Positions 25,344 to 33,619 of a DNA stretch of 64,000 bases are shown piece after piece. Both the position numbers and the translations under genes were made by a program. Position 1 is the stretch's first letter; each line of letters starts with the position of its first letter. The stretch is taken from NCBI RefSeq assembly GCF_947495725.1, contig NZ_CANLZZ010000007.1, positions 186,001-250,000 of the forward strand, given 5' to 3'. This stretch comes from an uncultured Lutibacter sp. Its GTDB lineage: Bacteria > Bacteroidota > Bacteroidia > Flavobacteriales > Flavobacteriaceae. The notes beneath the pieces are model-generated. The model was not told the origin of the DNA and searched no databases. It was given only the letters and a program-made list of their open reading frames with translations.

Positions 25344-27611
25344 TTAAAATTTATATTTAAGATAAGTGGTGAAATTTCTACCTGGCTCGTAAATTCTCCC
25401 TGATAGCGTGTTTGAATTGCTATATGAAAAATTCAAATGTTCGTAATAAGTTTTATCAAATATATTTAAGATAGCAACTCCTAGCGATAAATTTTTAAAT
25501 GGCTCAATACCTGCCCTAAAATCCAAGGTGCCAAAACCTGCTGTTTCTTGTTCCATAAAAGAATTTGATACTCTAGACTGTTTAGCAACCAAACGATTGG
25601 TTAATGAAAACCAATAATTTTTATTTTCGAATTTAGCCCCTAAAATTGCCATAAAAGGAGGTATTTGTGCTAAAGGCTCGTTTAAATCCTTATTTTTTGC
25701 ATAAGTATAAGATAAATTAGAAGTAAATAATAATTTTTCCGTTGCTCTATAATTTAAATTAAATTCGAGTCCAGTTTGTGAAGCTTTATCAATATTTACA
25801 AATTGTTTAGCAACAACAGGAGGTGTTGATGGCATAAACTTTCTAGGAATTGAACTATTTACCACGGGCACAATATAGTCTTCTAAGAAGGAATAAAAAA
25901 CTGATGCGCCTATTTGAACAGAATTCAATTTTTTATTAAATGACAGTTCAATCTGATTGTTTATTTCTGGTTTCAAATTAGGATTTCCAACATATTCATA
26001 AGGGTCTACTCCTACTGAAAAATGATTTATAAAGCGTTCAATCATATTAGCTGTTCTAATTCCTCTTCCCAATGCTAATTGGGCTTGAAATCCATTATTT
26101 TGAAATCTAATTGAAGCATTTCCACTAATATTTGTTTCAGTAGCATCATCTATTTCCCCATTATTAAGGGCTAAAAAATCGTCTGCTGGGTCTTTAATTA
26201 CAGCTTTTATAAAATCGGCTCTAATTCCAGTAGTTAATGTTAGTTTATTTGCCAAGGCAAATTTTCCTTCTGCAAAAACTCCAAAATCGTTCAATTCTGA
26301 ATCTTGCCAAATTTTATCAATAAAAATTTTTGGCTGTGGTAAAACCGCTCCGTTAGCCATTTTTACAATTCTTGTTCTAGATCCATCTCTTCTAATATTA
26401 TTGGCATCTATTCCTACAAATAATTTAGATTTTATAGACGGAGTCAGAACCAACTCTGCTTTACCTCCATATGTTGTAACCTCCACAGGAGATTGTGCAT
26501 CTACCATATTAAAGTTAGGGCGATTACCATTTGTCATTAAATGATCTACGTATGAATAAAAAACTTTTGTATTGAAATTTTCAATTTTTTCTGAAATATT
26601 TTTCCATTTATAATCCAAACCTGCTAAAAAGCTATCGTCGTAAGGAGAATCCATTGGTAAACCTGCGTGTTCTATATCTCTTCCAAAAGACTGTCTCCAA
26701 GTTGCTTGTAATCGTTGATTTTCATTAGGGTTAACTCCTATTTTTAGAGAATAATCTGTAGTTCTAAATGAAGAAGGAACTTCCTCTCCATTTCCATCAT
26801 CATAATCACCAAACTCACGATAAGAACCCGTAAAATGAATATCAACCTTGTTTGCAACATACAAAACTGAAGCTCCAGAAACTAAATTACCTCCATTGGT
26901 TTCATATCCACCTTCTACGCTTCCACTTAATCCTTTTTTTCCTTTTTCAGAACTTTTACCTACTAAATTTATGATTCCTCCAAAATTTTGACCAAAACGA
27001 ACAGTAAAAGGACCTTTTACAATTTCAATTTTTTCGATTTCTTCTGGAATAACATGTGTGGTAATTGGATCCATTCTATTGGGACAAGCATTCAGCATTT
27101 TAAAACCACCATCATATTGAATATTTAATTGCTCATATTTAAATGAACGAAAAACTGGTTCAGAGGCATACGCTCCTCTTTTTGCAATCCCAAATCCAGA
27201 AATTTCTTTAAATAAATGTCCTACACTTCTAGGCTGACTAATTCTTTTTTCAGTATCATTTATTACTACTGATTGGGATAAATTATTTAAAGGGTTGGCT
27301 TCAACTACTATTTCATTTAACTCAATTTGAGTTTGTTCCAACTCGATTGTAATGTGTTGTTTTAGCTTCACAATCTTGGTTTTAAAACCAACACATGACA
27401 CTTCAACTTCTTCATTAATTTTTCCTTCTATTGCAAATTCTCCTCTATTGTTAGATATTGTTTCTACGTGACTAGTTAAACTTTTAATGGAGGCAAACTC
27501 AATTACATTTTTATTATTTTTGTTTATTATTTTACCTCTAATTTCTCCTGATTGTGCAAATATTGATGCAGCAAAAAGCATTACAGTAATATTTAGAATT
27601 ACGTTTTTCAT
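25344..27611 (-). CDS. TonB-dependent receptor, OprC/NosA-type, probable copper uptake
   Basis: 755 aa. Signal peptide 1-19; CarboxypepD_reg-like domain about 22-95; TonB-box-like NEIVVEA (99-105); plug about 115-225; then a 22-strand-type barrel ending in an aromatic residue (YLKYKF). In the plug, NACPNRMDP (Cys176, Met180) reproduces the CxxxM copper-binding signature known in Pseudomonas OprC and the related NosA, so copper import is the best guess. The small Cys/His protein gene just upstream supports a metal role. Iron-siderophore receptors do not carry this motif. Confidence 0.85.
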   Translation of the reverse strand: MKNVILNITVMLFAASIFAQSGEIRGKIINKNNKNVIEFASIKSLTSHVETISNNRGEFAIEGKINEEVEVSCVGFKTKIVKLKQHITIELEQTQIELNEIVVEANPLNNLSQSVVINDTEKRISQPRSVGHLFKEISGFGIAKRGAYASEPVFRSFKYEQLNIQYDGGFKMLNACPNRMDPITTHVIPEEIEKIEIVKGPFTVRFGQNFGGIINLVGKSSEKGKKGLSGSVEGGYETNGGNLVSGASVLYVANKVDIHFTGSYREFGDYDDGNGEEVPSSFRTTDYSLKIGVNPNENQRLQATWRQSFGRDIEHAGLPMDSPYDDSFLAGLDYKWKNISEKIENFNTKVFYSYVDHLMTNGNRPNFNMVDAQSPVEVTTYGGKAELVLTPSIKSKLFVGIDANNIRRDGSRTRIVKMANGAVLPQPKIFIDKIWQDSELNDFGVFAEGKFALANKLTLTTGIRADFIKAVIKDPADDFLALNNGEIDDATETNISGNASIRFQNNGFQAQLALGRGIRTANMIERFINHFSVGVDPYEYVGNPNLKPEINNQIELSFNKKLNSVQIGASVFYSFLEDYIVPVVNSSIPRKFMPSTPPVVAKQFVNIDKASQTGLEFNLNYRATEKLLFTSNLSYTYAKNKDLNEPLAQIPPFMAILGAKFENKNYWFSLTNRLVAKQSRVSNSFMEQETAGFGTLDFRAGIEPFKNLSLGVAILNIFDKTYYEHLNFSYSNSNTLSGRIYEPGRNFTTYLKYKF

Positions 27612-27717
27612 TTTAATTTTGAATATTGATTTGTTAATTTTATGTAGTGTGCGTACAAATATTTAAAGCAAACTTAATTATGTATGCTTTATTTAAAAAT
27701 ATCTATACCGCTAAAAT

Positions 27718-28101
27718 TTAGGACAAATACCGAGGTGGTTTTAGTATAGATTCATAAAAACCTATTACATGTTCACTTTTTAATATAAAATTATTTCTAA
27801 AGTAATTACTAAAGCTTTTTAATTTATAGGTAAATTGAGTTAATGGACTTATTGGGTAATCATCAAAATTAATTTGAGGTATTGTTGATTTATGCTCATG
27901 ATTATTATGATTATTTTGCTTAAGCTGTTTTTCTAGATAACACTTACCATTACACTCTAAATATGGTTTATCTCTATTTTCACAAAGCACTGTAGCTATA
28001 TAGTCATAATTGGCATAATACTCAATAATAGGAACTACTGGCCGAACCATTGCCAACAAATACAGCATATAAAATAAGATTCCTAAAAATTGGTTTTTCA
28101 T
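27718..28101 (-). CDS. Small exported or anchored Cys/His-rich protein
   Basis: 127 aa. N-terminal hydrophobic segment (about 5-27), then Cys40, Cys50 and Cys54 in VLCENRDKPYLECNGKCYL, and a His-rich patch HNNHEH (65-70). I know such short proteins next to metal TonB receptors in Flavobacteriaceae but no named function. The thiols and histidines could bind copper in the periplasm. It has its own promoter and precedes the OprC-like receptor by 106 bp. Confidence 0.7.
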   Translation of the reverse strand: MKNQFLGILFYMLYLLAMVRPVVPIIEYYANYDYIATVLCENRDKPYLECNGKCYLEKQLKQNNHNNHEHKSTIPQINFDDYPISPLTQFTYKLKSFSNYFRNNFILKSEHVIGFYESILKPPRYLS

Positions 28102-28120
28102 TTACGAAAATAATAGGTTC

Positions 28121-28150
28121 CAAATATATTTCTTAATTAGCTAAAAACAA
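28121..28150 (-). promoter_or_regulatory. Promoter of the Cys/His-rich protein and copper receptor
   Basis: On the minus strand: TTG (28150-28148), 19-nt spacer, TATATTTG (28128-28121), a full match to the flavobacterial consensus, about 20 nt before the ATG at 28101. It overlaps the 3' end of menA. Confidence 0.65.
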
Positions 28151-29035
28151 ACCCAAACCAAATAAAACCGAAAAAAGAAAAGTACTTATTGCTAATTTTT
28201 TTAATTCTGGATCTAACAATTTTGGAATTCTGTTTTTATAAACAACTTTTAAATGAATAAAAATTGGCACATAGGCAAAAACAAATATAAATTGAAAAGC
28301 AGATTTATAATTTACAGCACCGAAAAGCAGTGCAAACAAAAATGAAGCTATTAATAAAAAATAATGATAATATTTACCAAACTCGCTACCTTTTTTAACA
28401 ACCAGTGTTTTTTTACCAGCCTTAATATCTGATTCTCGATCTCTAAGATTGTTTAAGTTTAAAACTCCAATACTTAAGAAACCAACTGAAATAGCCGGTA
28501 AAAACACAAGTATATCTATTTGTTTAGAATATAAATAATAACTTCCACACACACTTAAAAGCCCAAAAAATACAAATACAAAAAAATCGCCAAATCCACT
28601 ATATCCATAGGCTTTTTTACCCATTGTATATTTTATTGCTGCAACAATACTCATTAAACCAAGTATAAAAAACACCAATAGATTTACAAAATCTTCTTTT
28701 CCAAATGAAATATAAATTAAAAGAACAGCAATTAAAAATGTAATAACTACCGAAATTTTTATGGCTAACAACATCTGTTTTGGACTTATAACTCCACTCT
28801 GGATTGCTCTTTTAGGTCCTATTCTATCATTATTATCAGTTCCTTTTACTCCATCTCCGTAATCATTTGCAAAATTTGAAATTATTTGAAATCCCACAGT
28901 AGTTAACAATGCTAAAAGAAATATTTTCCAATTAAAAATATTTTGGGATACTGCTATTGAGCTTCCAACAATAATTCCAGAAATAGAAAGTGGTAAAGTT
29001 CTAAGACGTGCTGCTTCAATATAATGCCTTATCAT
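28133..29035 (-). CDS. menA: 1,4-Dihydroxy-2-naphthoate polyprenyltransferase MenA
   Basis: 300 aa UbiA-superfamily integral membrane enzyme that attaches the polyprenyl tail to DHNA, giving demethylmenaquinone. First Asp motif NFANDYGDGVKGTDNNDRIGP (prenyl-diphosphate Mg2+ site) and second NLRDRESDIKAGKKT are visible, with about eight helices. Start: ATG at 29035 (MIRHYIEAARLRTLPLS) matches MenA N-termini; the more distant ATG at 29083 would add YYYYF-type residues and overlap the Fe-S gene. Directly follows a two-gene Fe-S module in the same direction. Confidence 0.92.
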   Translation of the reverse strand: MIRHYIEAARLRTLPLSISGIIVGSSIAVSQNIFNWKIFLLALLTTVGFQIISNFANDYGDGVKGTDNNDRIGPKRAIQSGVISPKQMLLAIKISVVITFLIAVLLIYISFGKEDFVNLLVFFILGLMSIVAAIKYTMGKKAYGYSGFGDFFVFVFFGLLSVCGSYYLYSKQIDILVFLPAISVGFLSIGVLNLNNLRDRESDIKAGKKTLVVKKGSEFGKYYHYFLLIASFLFALLFGAVNYKSAFQFIFVFAYVPIFIHLKVVYKNRIPKLLDPELKKLAISTFLFSVLFGLGLFLAN

Positions 29036-29060
29036 TTTAAAATAGTAGTAGTAATTTTGG

Positions 29061-29840
29061 TTACAGATTCTCCGCGTTTGCAATTAGTTCAGCAATATCT
29101 AATACTTTAACGCTATCTTCCTTGTTTGTAGCTTTAACACCATCGGTCATCATAGTATTACAAAAAGGACATCCGGTAGCAATTATACTTGAATCTGTTG
29201 CATTTGCTTCCTCGGTTCTTTCAACGTTAATATCTTTGTTTCCTTTTTCGGGTTCTTTAAACATTTGTGCTCCACCTGCTCCGCAACATAACCCGTTGCT
29301 TTTACAGCGTTTCATCTCTACAAGCTCTACTTCTAATTTTTTTATTAAATCTCTTGGAATTTCATAAATATCATTAGCTCGTCCTAAATAACAAGGATCG
29401 TGAAAAGTAATTTTTTGACCTTTATATTTACCTCCTTCAATAGAAAGTCGTCCATTATCTAGTAAAGATTTTATTAATTCTGTATGATGAACCACCTCAT
29501 AATTTCCTCCGAGTGAAGGATATTCATTTTTAAGTGTGTTAAAACAATGTGGGCAAGCAGTTACTATTTTTTTTACTTCATATGAATTTAAAACTTCTAT
29601 GTTTGTCATAGCCTGCATTTGAAATAGGAACTCATTACCTGCTCTTTTAGCTGGATCTCCCGAGCAACTTTCTTCAGTACCTAAAACAGCAAAATCAACT
29701 CCTGCTTTCTTTAATATTTTAACAAAAGCTTTTGTAATTTTCTTTGCTCTATCATCAAAACTTCCTGCACAGCCAACCCAAAATAAAATTTCTGGTTGTT
29801 TTCCTTGTGCCATCATTTCGGCCATTGTAGGTACATTCAT
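29061..29840 (-). CDS. Fe-S oxidoreductase with two CCG domains (HdrB/HdrD-like)
   Basis: 259 aa soluble protein. Two cysteine-rich CCG domains: one ending CPHCFNTL, and a second with NGLCCGAGGAQMF and TGCPFCNTMM, as in heterodisulfide-reductase HdrB, GlpC and the C-terminal part of FadF. Family members bind an unusual [4Fe-4S] cluster and pass electrons to quinone or disulfide. It lies 18 bp after the partner membrane subunit, and together the two equal a split FadF/HdrDE-like protein. The electron donor is unknown; ETF is a possibility. Confidence 0.85.
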   Translation of the reverse strand: MNVPTMAEMMAQGKQPEILFWVGCAGSFDDRAKKITKAFVKILKKAGVDFAVLGTEESCSGDPAKRAGNEFLFQMQAMTNIEVLNSYEVKKIVTACPHCFNTLKNEYPSLGGNYEVVHHTELIKSLLDNGRLSIEGGKYKGQKITFHDPCYLGRANDIYEIPRDLIKKLEVELVEMKRCKSNGLCCGAGGAQMFKEPEKGNKDINVERTEEANATDSSIIATGCPFCNTMMTDGVKATNKEDSVKVLDIAELIANAENL

Positions 29841-29858
29841 TTTAAAAAAATTTAATTA

Positions 29859-31163
29859 TTACTCGTCTTTCCAATTTAATCTATCCATTTGATTATACTG
29901 CCACGGTGCTCCATTATTTTCAATATTGGTCATCATTGAATTTAATTCTTGTGGTGCTGCTGACTGTTCCATTACTAAATACCTTCTCATATCCATAATT
30001 ATAGATAAAGGATCAATATTTACAGGACACTCTTCAACACATGCATTACAACTTGTACAGGCCCAAATTTCTTCTGGTTTTATATAATCATTTAATAATT
30101 GTTTGCCATCATCAACAAATGATCCATTTTTAGAAATATTTTCACCTACTTCTTCAAGTCTATCACGAGTTTTCATCATTATAGCTCTTGGTGAAAGTTC
30201 TTTCCCTGTAATATTTGCAGGACAAGAAGATGTACATCTTCCACATTCAGTACATGTATAGGCATTAAGCAACTGTACCCAATTTAAATCTTGAACATCA
30301 CTAGCTCCAAACTTTTCAGGCACATCATTTTCGCTTCCCTCTGGCGCTGCTGCAAATGGATCTATATTTGGATCCATCATCATTTTCACTTCGTTTGTAA
30401 CACTTTCTAAATTGCTTAACTGTCCTTTTGCATTTAAATTTGCAAAATAGGTGTTTGGAAAAGCTAACAAAATATGAAGGTGTTTGGAGTAATATAAATA
30501 GTTTAAGAAAATTAATATTCCTGCAATATGCAACCACCAGGCTGTTCGCTCAATATAAAACAGTGTATTAACTTCAAAATTTTGAAATAACGGCACTAAA
30601 AACTGGCTTATTGGGTTTCCAAAATTCTTTTGCTGAAAAGGAACATCCGTGGCGTTCATTATTAAAAATAAAGACATTAGCACCATTTCAAAATACAGAA
30701 TATAAAGCGCGTCGTTTTTTGGAAAACCTTTCATTTCTTTATTCCAAAAACGTGGAATTTTTAAAATCATTCTTCTTATCCAAAAAACAGTTACAGAAAC
30801 CAATACCAGAAGTGCTAAAACCTCAAAAGATCCAATTAAAAAATTATAAAACGAACCTAAAAAAGATAATACTCGATGAGTTCCAAATAAACCATCAATA
30901 ATAATTTCAATTACTTCAATATTTATTATTATAAAACCTATGTAAACAATAATATGAAGTATTCCGGCAATTGGACGTTTTACCATTTTAGATTGTCCTA
31001 ATGCAATCATTGCCATATTTTTCCATCGAGCAGAAGAATTATCTAATCGATTTACTTCCTTTCCTAACTTAATATTACGAATTAGTTTTTGAATATTCTT
31101 TACAAAAAAACCAATCCCTAAAAAAAGAAGAATTGCAAATGCTATGTTATCAATATAAGTCAT
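29859..31163 (-). CDS. Membrane-bound 4Fe-4S subunit (HdrC/NarI-like)
   Basis: 434 aa. N-terminal half with about six transmembrane helices of the NarI/HdrE type (probable heme b / quinone site); cytoplasmic C-terminal half with two 4Fe-4S motifs, CTECGRCTSSCP and CTSCNACVEECP. Works with the CCG-domain protein encoded next, likely reducing menaquinone. Start: ATG at 31163; the alternative 9 bp upstream is a GTG. Adjacent menA fits a quinone role. Confidence 0.85.
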   Translation of the reverse strand: MTYIDNIAFAILLFLGIGFFVKNIQKLIRNIKLGKEVNRLDNSSARWKNMAMIALGQSKMVKRPIAGILHIIVYIGFIIINIEVIEIIIDGLFGTHRVLSFLGSFYNFLIGSFEVLALLVLVSVTVFWIRRMILKIPRFWNKEMKGFPKNDALYILYFEMVLMSLFLIMNATDVPFQQKNFGNPISQFLVPLFQNFEVNTLFYIERTAWWLHIAGILIFLNYLYYSKHLHILLAFPNTYFANLNAKGQLSNLESVTNEVKMMMDPNIDPFAAAPEGSENDVPEKFGASDVQDLNWVQLLNAYTCTECGRCTSSCPANITGKELSPRAIMMKTRDRLEEVGENISKNGSFVDDGKQLLNDYIKPEEIWACTSCNACVEECPVNIDPLSIIMDMRRYLVMEQSAAPQELNSMMTNIENNGAPWQYNQMDRLNWKDE

Positions 31164-31281
31164 TTTTAACACCTTAATATTTTAATACGGGTAATTTACC
31201 ATATTTTAATTCTTTCTCATATTTAAAATCGTTTTTTTTGTAAAAAAGTATCAAAATTTACTTGTATCAACAACACAACTG

Positions 31282-32232
31282 TTATTGTTTCGGTTCTACA
31301 TATCCCTTATCTTTTTTTCCAAATAATGAAAAATGAACAAAACGTTTTGGATGTAATTTCATTTCATTTAACAACTCTTCTAATTCCTTAGATGCATTTG
31401 TTAAATTATTATACATTTCTTCATCTTTAAGCAATTTACCCAATGAACCTTCTCCTTTTTCTAATCCATTTAATACTGCATTTAAGCTTGTAATTGTTGA
31501 TTCAATATCTCTAATTGTTAAACCTAAATTGGCATTTACTAACGTATCTGAAAGTTTTGATAGGTTTTTGGTCATTTCTTCGGCATTAGTTAAAGTTCTA
31601 GACAGTTTTTCGTCATTACTTTCAATTAATTTATTAACCGCTTGTGATGCATTTTTAAAATTTGTTACAGTAAGGTTTAATTCGGCAATGCTCGATTTTA
31701 AACTTTGTCTACTTTTAACATCCAACACATCTGTTAATCCTGTCATTAAAGAGTCTGCACTAACAATTACGTTTTCAACTTTAGCCTGTAGTGGGTTTAA
31801 TTTTTCAGTTACAGATGAGAAGATATCTGATTCTATTTCACCTCTTAAAAAATCACCTGAAACAGCCGTTTCACCTTCATAAGATGGTACAATTGCTAAA
31901 GATTTTCCTCCCATTAAACTAGCACTATAGATTTTTGCCACACTGTTTTTTGAAAATTCAAAATCTTCTTCAACACTAAATTCAACAATTAAACGGCCTC
32001 TTTTAGTTTCGTCTTTACTAAATTTTATATCTAAAACCTTACCTACTTCTACTCCATTAATAGTTACAACGCTTGAAGTATTTAATCCTTGCACATTAGT
32101 ATATTCCGTAAAATAAGTTTGTAAAGGACCATCAAATAAATTAAGTCCCTTCATATAGTTATAACCCCATATAAATAATGAAATTATTACAACAGCAACT
32201 ACGCCTGTTTTAAATTCTCTTGAAATTTTCAA
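31282..32232 (-). CDS. MlaD-family (MCE) substrate-binding protein
   Basis: 316 aa. One N-terminal membrane anchor (about 10-26), an MCE domain (about 38-115; YTNVQGLNTSSVVTINGVEVG is typical), then long helices with coiled-coil character. In Gram-negative bacteria MlaD-type proteins form a hexameric ring that shuttles phospholipids between membranes together with an MlaEF ABC transporter, not present in this window. Downstream (63 bp) of the amidase gene in the same direction, a conserved flavobacterial neighbourhood. Confidence 0.9.
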   Translation of the reverse strand: MKISREFKTGVVAVVIISLFIWGYNYMKGLNLFDGPLQTYFTEYTNVQGLNTSSVVTINGVEVGKVLDIKFSKDETKRGRLIVEFSVEEDFEFSKNSVAKIYSASLMGGKSLAIVPSYEGETAVSGDFLRGEIESDIFSSVTEKLNPLQAKVENVIVSADSLMTGLTDVLDVKSRQSLKSSIAELNLTVTNFKNASQAVNKLIESNDEKLSRTLTNAEEMTKNLSKLSDTLVNANLGLTIRDIESTITSLNAVLNGLEKGEGSLGKLLKDEEMYNNLTNASKELEELLNEMKLHPKRFVHFSLFGKKDKGYVEPKQ

Positions 32233-32294
32233 AATACTATAAATTTTAAAGCAATATTAATAATAATTTTTGGTAGTAAACGGCAAAAGTAACA

Positions 32295-33425
32295 TCATTT
32301 TTTTAAAACTTGATCTACCGAAACTTTTTTACCATTTTCAAAAGCCACTACAAATGCAGATTTATATCCTTTTGATTTTGCAATTGAAAGTTGTTCTTTA
32401 ATTTCTGAATAATTGGAAGTATTTCCTAGATAATATTTATAACTATTTCCAACTTTAACTCTATCTACATTTTTTAAGCCTTTAAAATTATAAGACTTTG
32501 TTTCTAACTTTCTTGAACCTGAAGCTATTTGAACTTTAAACTGGACATTTTCTACAACTTTGGACTTATTAGAACTTGAAATATTATTCTTTTTAGATAC
32601 AATTCTTTCTTCGGCAATAGTGTTTAATTTCAATTGCTCTATATATTTAGAAATACCGTTGTAAATTGATTTAGAAAATTTTTCTTGTCCATTTTTTGAT
32701 CCTAAAAAAACACCTTCTTTCGTGTTTGTAATAAAACCTGTTTCGATTAAAATACTTGGCATGTATGTTTGGTGAAGCACAACAAATACATTCTGTTTTA
32801 CTCCTCTATTTTTTCTTTTCAATTCATTTGTAAAACCATCCTGAATAATACTTGCTAATTGAATACTTTTATCTAAATATTCTTCTTGCATTAAGGTAAG
32901 TCCTATAACCGATTCTGGCGAATTAGGATCAAATCCCTTATAATTTTTCTCATAATTATCCTCTAAAAGAATTACCGAATTCTCTGCTTTTGCAACTTCA
33001 AAGTTTTTATGATTAGCATTGGTACCTAAAACCCAAGTTTCAGCTCCTGAGGCTTGTGTATTGTGGGCATTACAATGCACTGACACAAACAAATCCGCAT
33101 CTGCTCTGTTAGCAATTCTTCCTCGCTCCCATAAATCAACAAAAACATCTGTTTTTCTAGTATATATAACCTTTATATCACCTTTTTTTTCTAAAAGCTT
33201 CCCTACTTGCAAAACAATATTTAAGGCTATATCTTTTTCTTTTACTTTTTTGTAACCAACTTTCCCGGGGTCTTTTCCTCCATGACCTGCATCTAAAACA
33301 ACAACATATTCTCTTTTTTGAGCAAAAAGTGAATTAATTACAAAAAGATTAGTACAAAAAAGTACGAAAAACACTAAGCTTTTCGTTCTAATTTTAATTT
33401 TATAAAAGAGTAGTGAGTTCATCAA
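32295..33425 (-). CDS. N-acetylmuramoyl-L-alanine amidase (Amidase_3) with C-terminal SPOR-like domain
   Basis: 376 aa. Signal/anchor about 15-36, catalytic Amidase_3 domain about 40-265 with zinc ligands in LDAGHGG, EKDIALN and SVHCNA and the catalytic Glu in LIETGFI. The last 80 residues (VQFKVQIASGSRKLETKSYN onward) look like a SPOR peptidoglycan-binding domain. It cleaves the bond between MurNAc and the stem peptide during cell separation or remodelling. Divergent from lptD. Start at first or second Met (33425/33422). Confidence 0.9.
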   Translation of the reverse strand: MMNSLLFYKIKIRTKSLVFFVLFCTNLFVINSLFAQKREYVVVLDAGHGGKDPGKVGYKKVKEKDIALNIVLQVGKLLEKKGDIKVIYTRKTDVFVDLWERGRIANRADADLFVSVHCNAHNTQASGAETWVLGTNANHKNFEVAKAENSVILLEDNYEKNYKGFDPNSPESVIGLTLMQEEYLDKSIQLASIIQDGFTNELKRKNRGVKQNVFVVLHQTYMPSILIETGFITNTKEGVFLGSKNGQEKFSKSIYNGISKYIEQLKLNTIAEERIVSKKNNISSSNKSKVVENVQFKVQIASGSRKLETKSYNFKGLKNVDRVKVGNSYKYYLGNTSNYSEIKEQLSIAKSKGYKSAFVVAFENGKKVSVDQVLKK

Positions 33426-33500
33426 TAATTTTAGTTATTTTTGGCAACTGTTAAATGGTTATACAATTATTAAGCCATAAATATTATAATAATAAAACAA

Positions 33501-33546
33501 GGTTGATAGCTTTAAAGCTAAAATAAAAAAAGTTATGGTATCAACC
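33501..33546. other. Inverted repeat in the amidase/lptD intergenic region
   Basis: GGTTGATA (33501-33508) and TATCAACC (33539-33546) form 8-bp arms enclosing the 10-bp palindrome GCTTTAAAGC (33509-33518). Position between two divergent envelope genes suggests a regulator site or mRNA hairpin. No factor can be named. Confidence 0.35.
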
Positions 33547-33619
33547 CAATTTATATAATGATTTTACAAATATTTTAATTATTAAAACAATTAGTAAAAA
33601 AATATATATCATCTTTATT

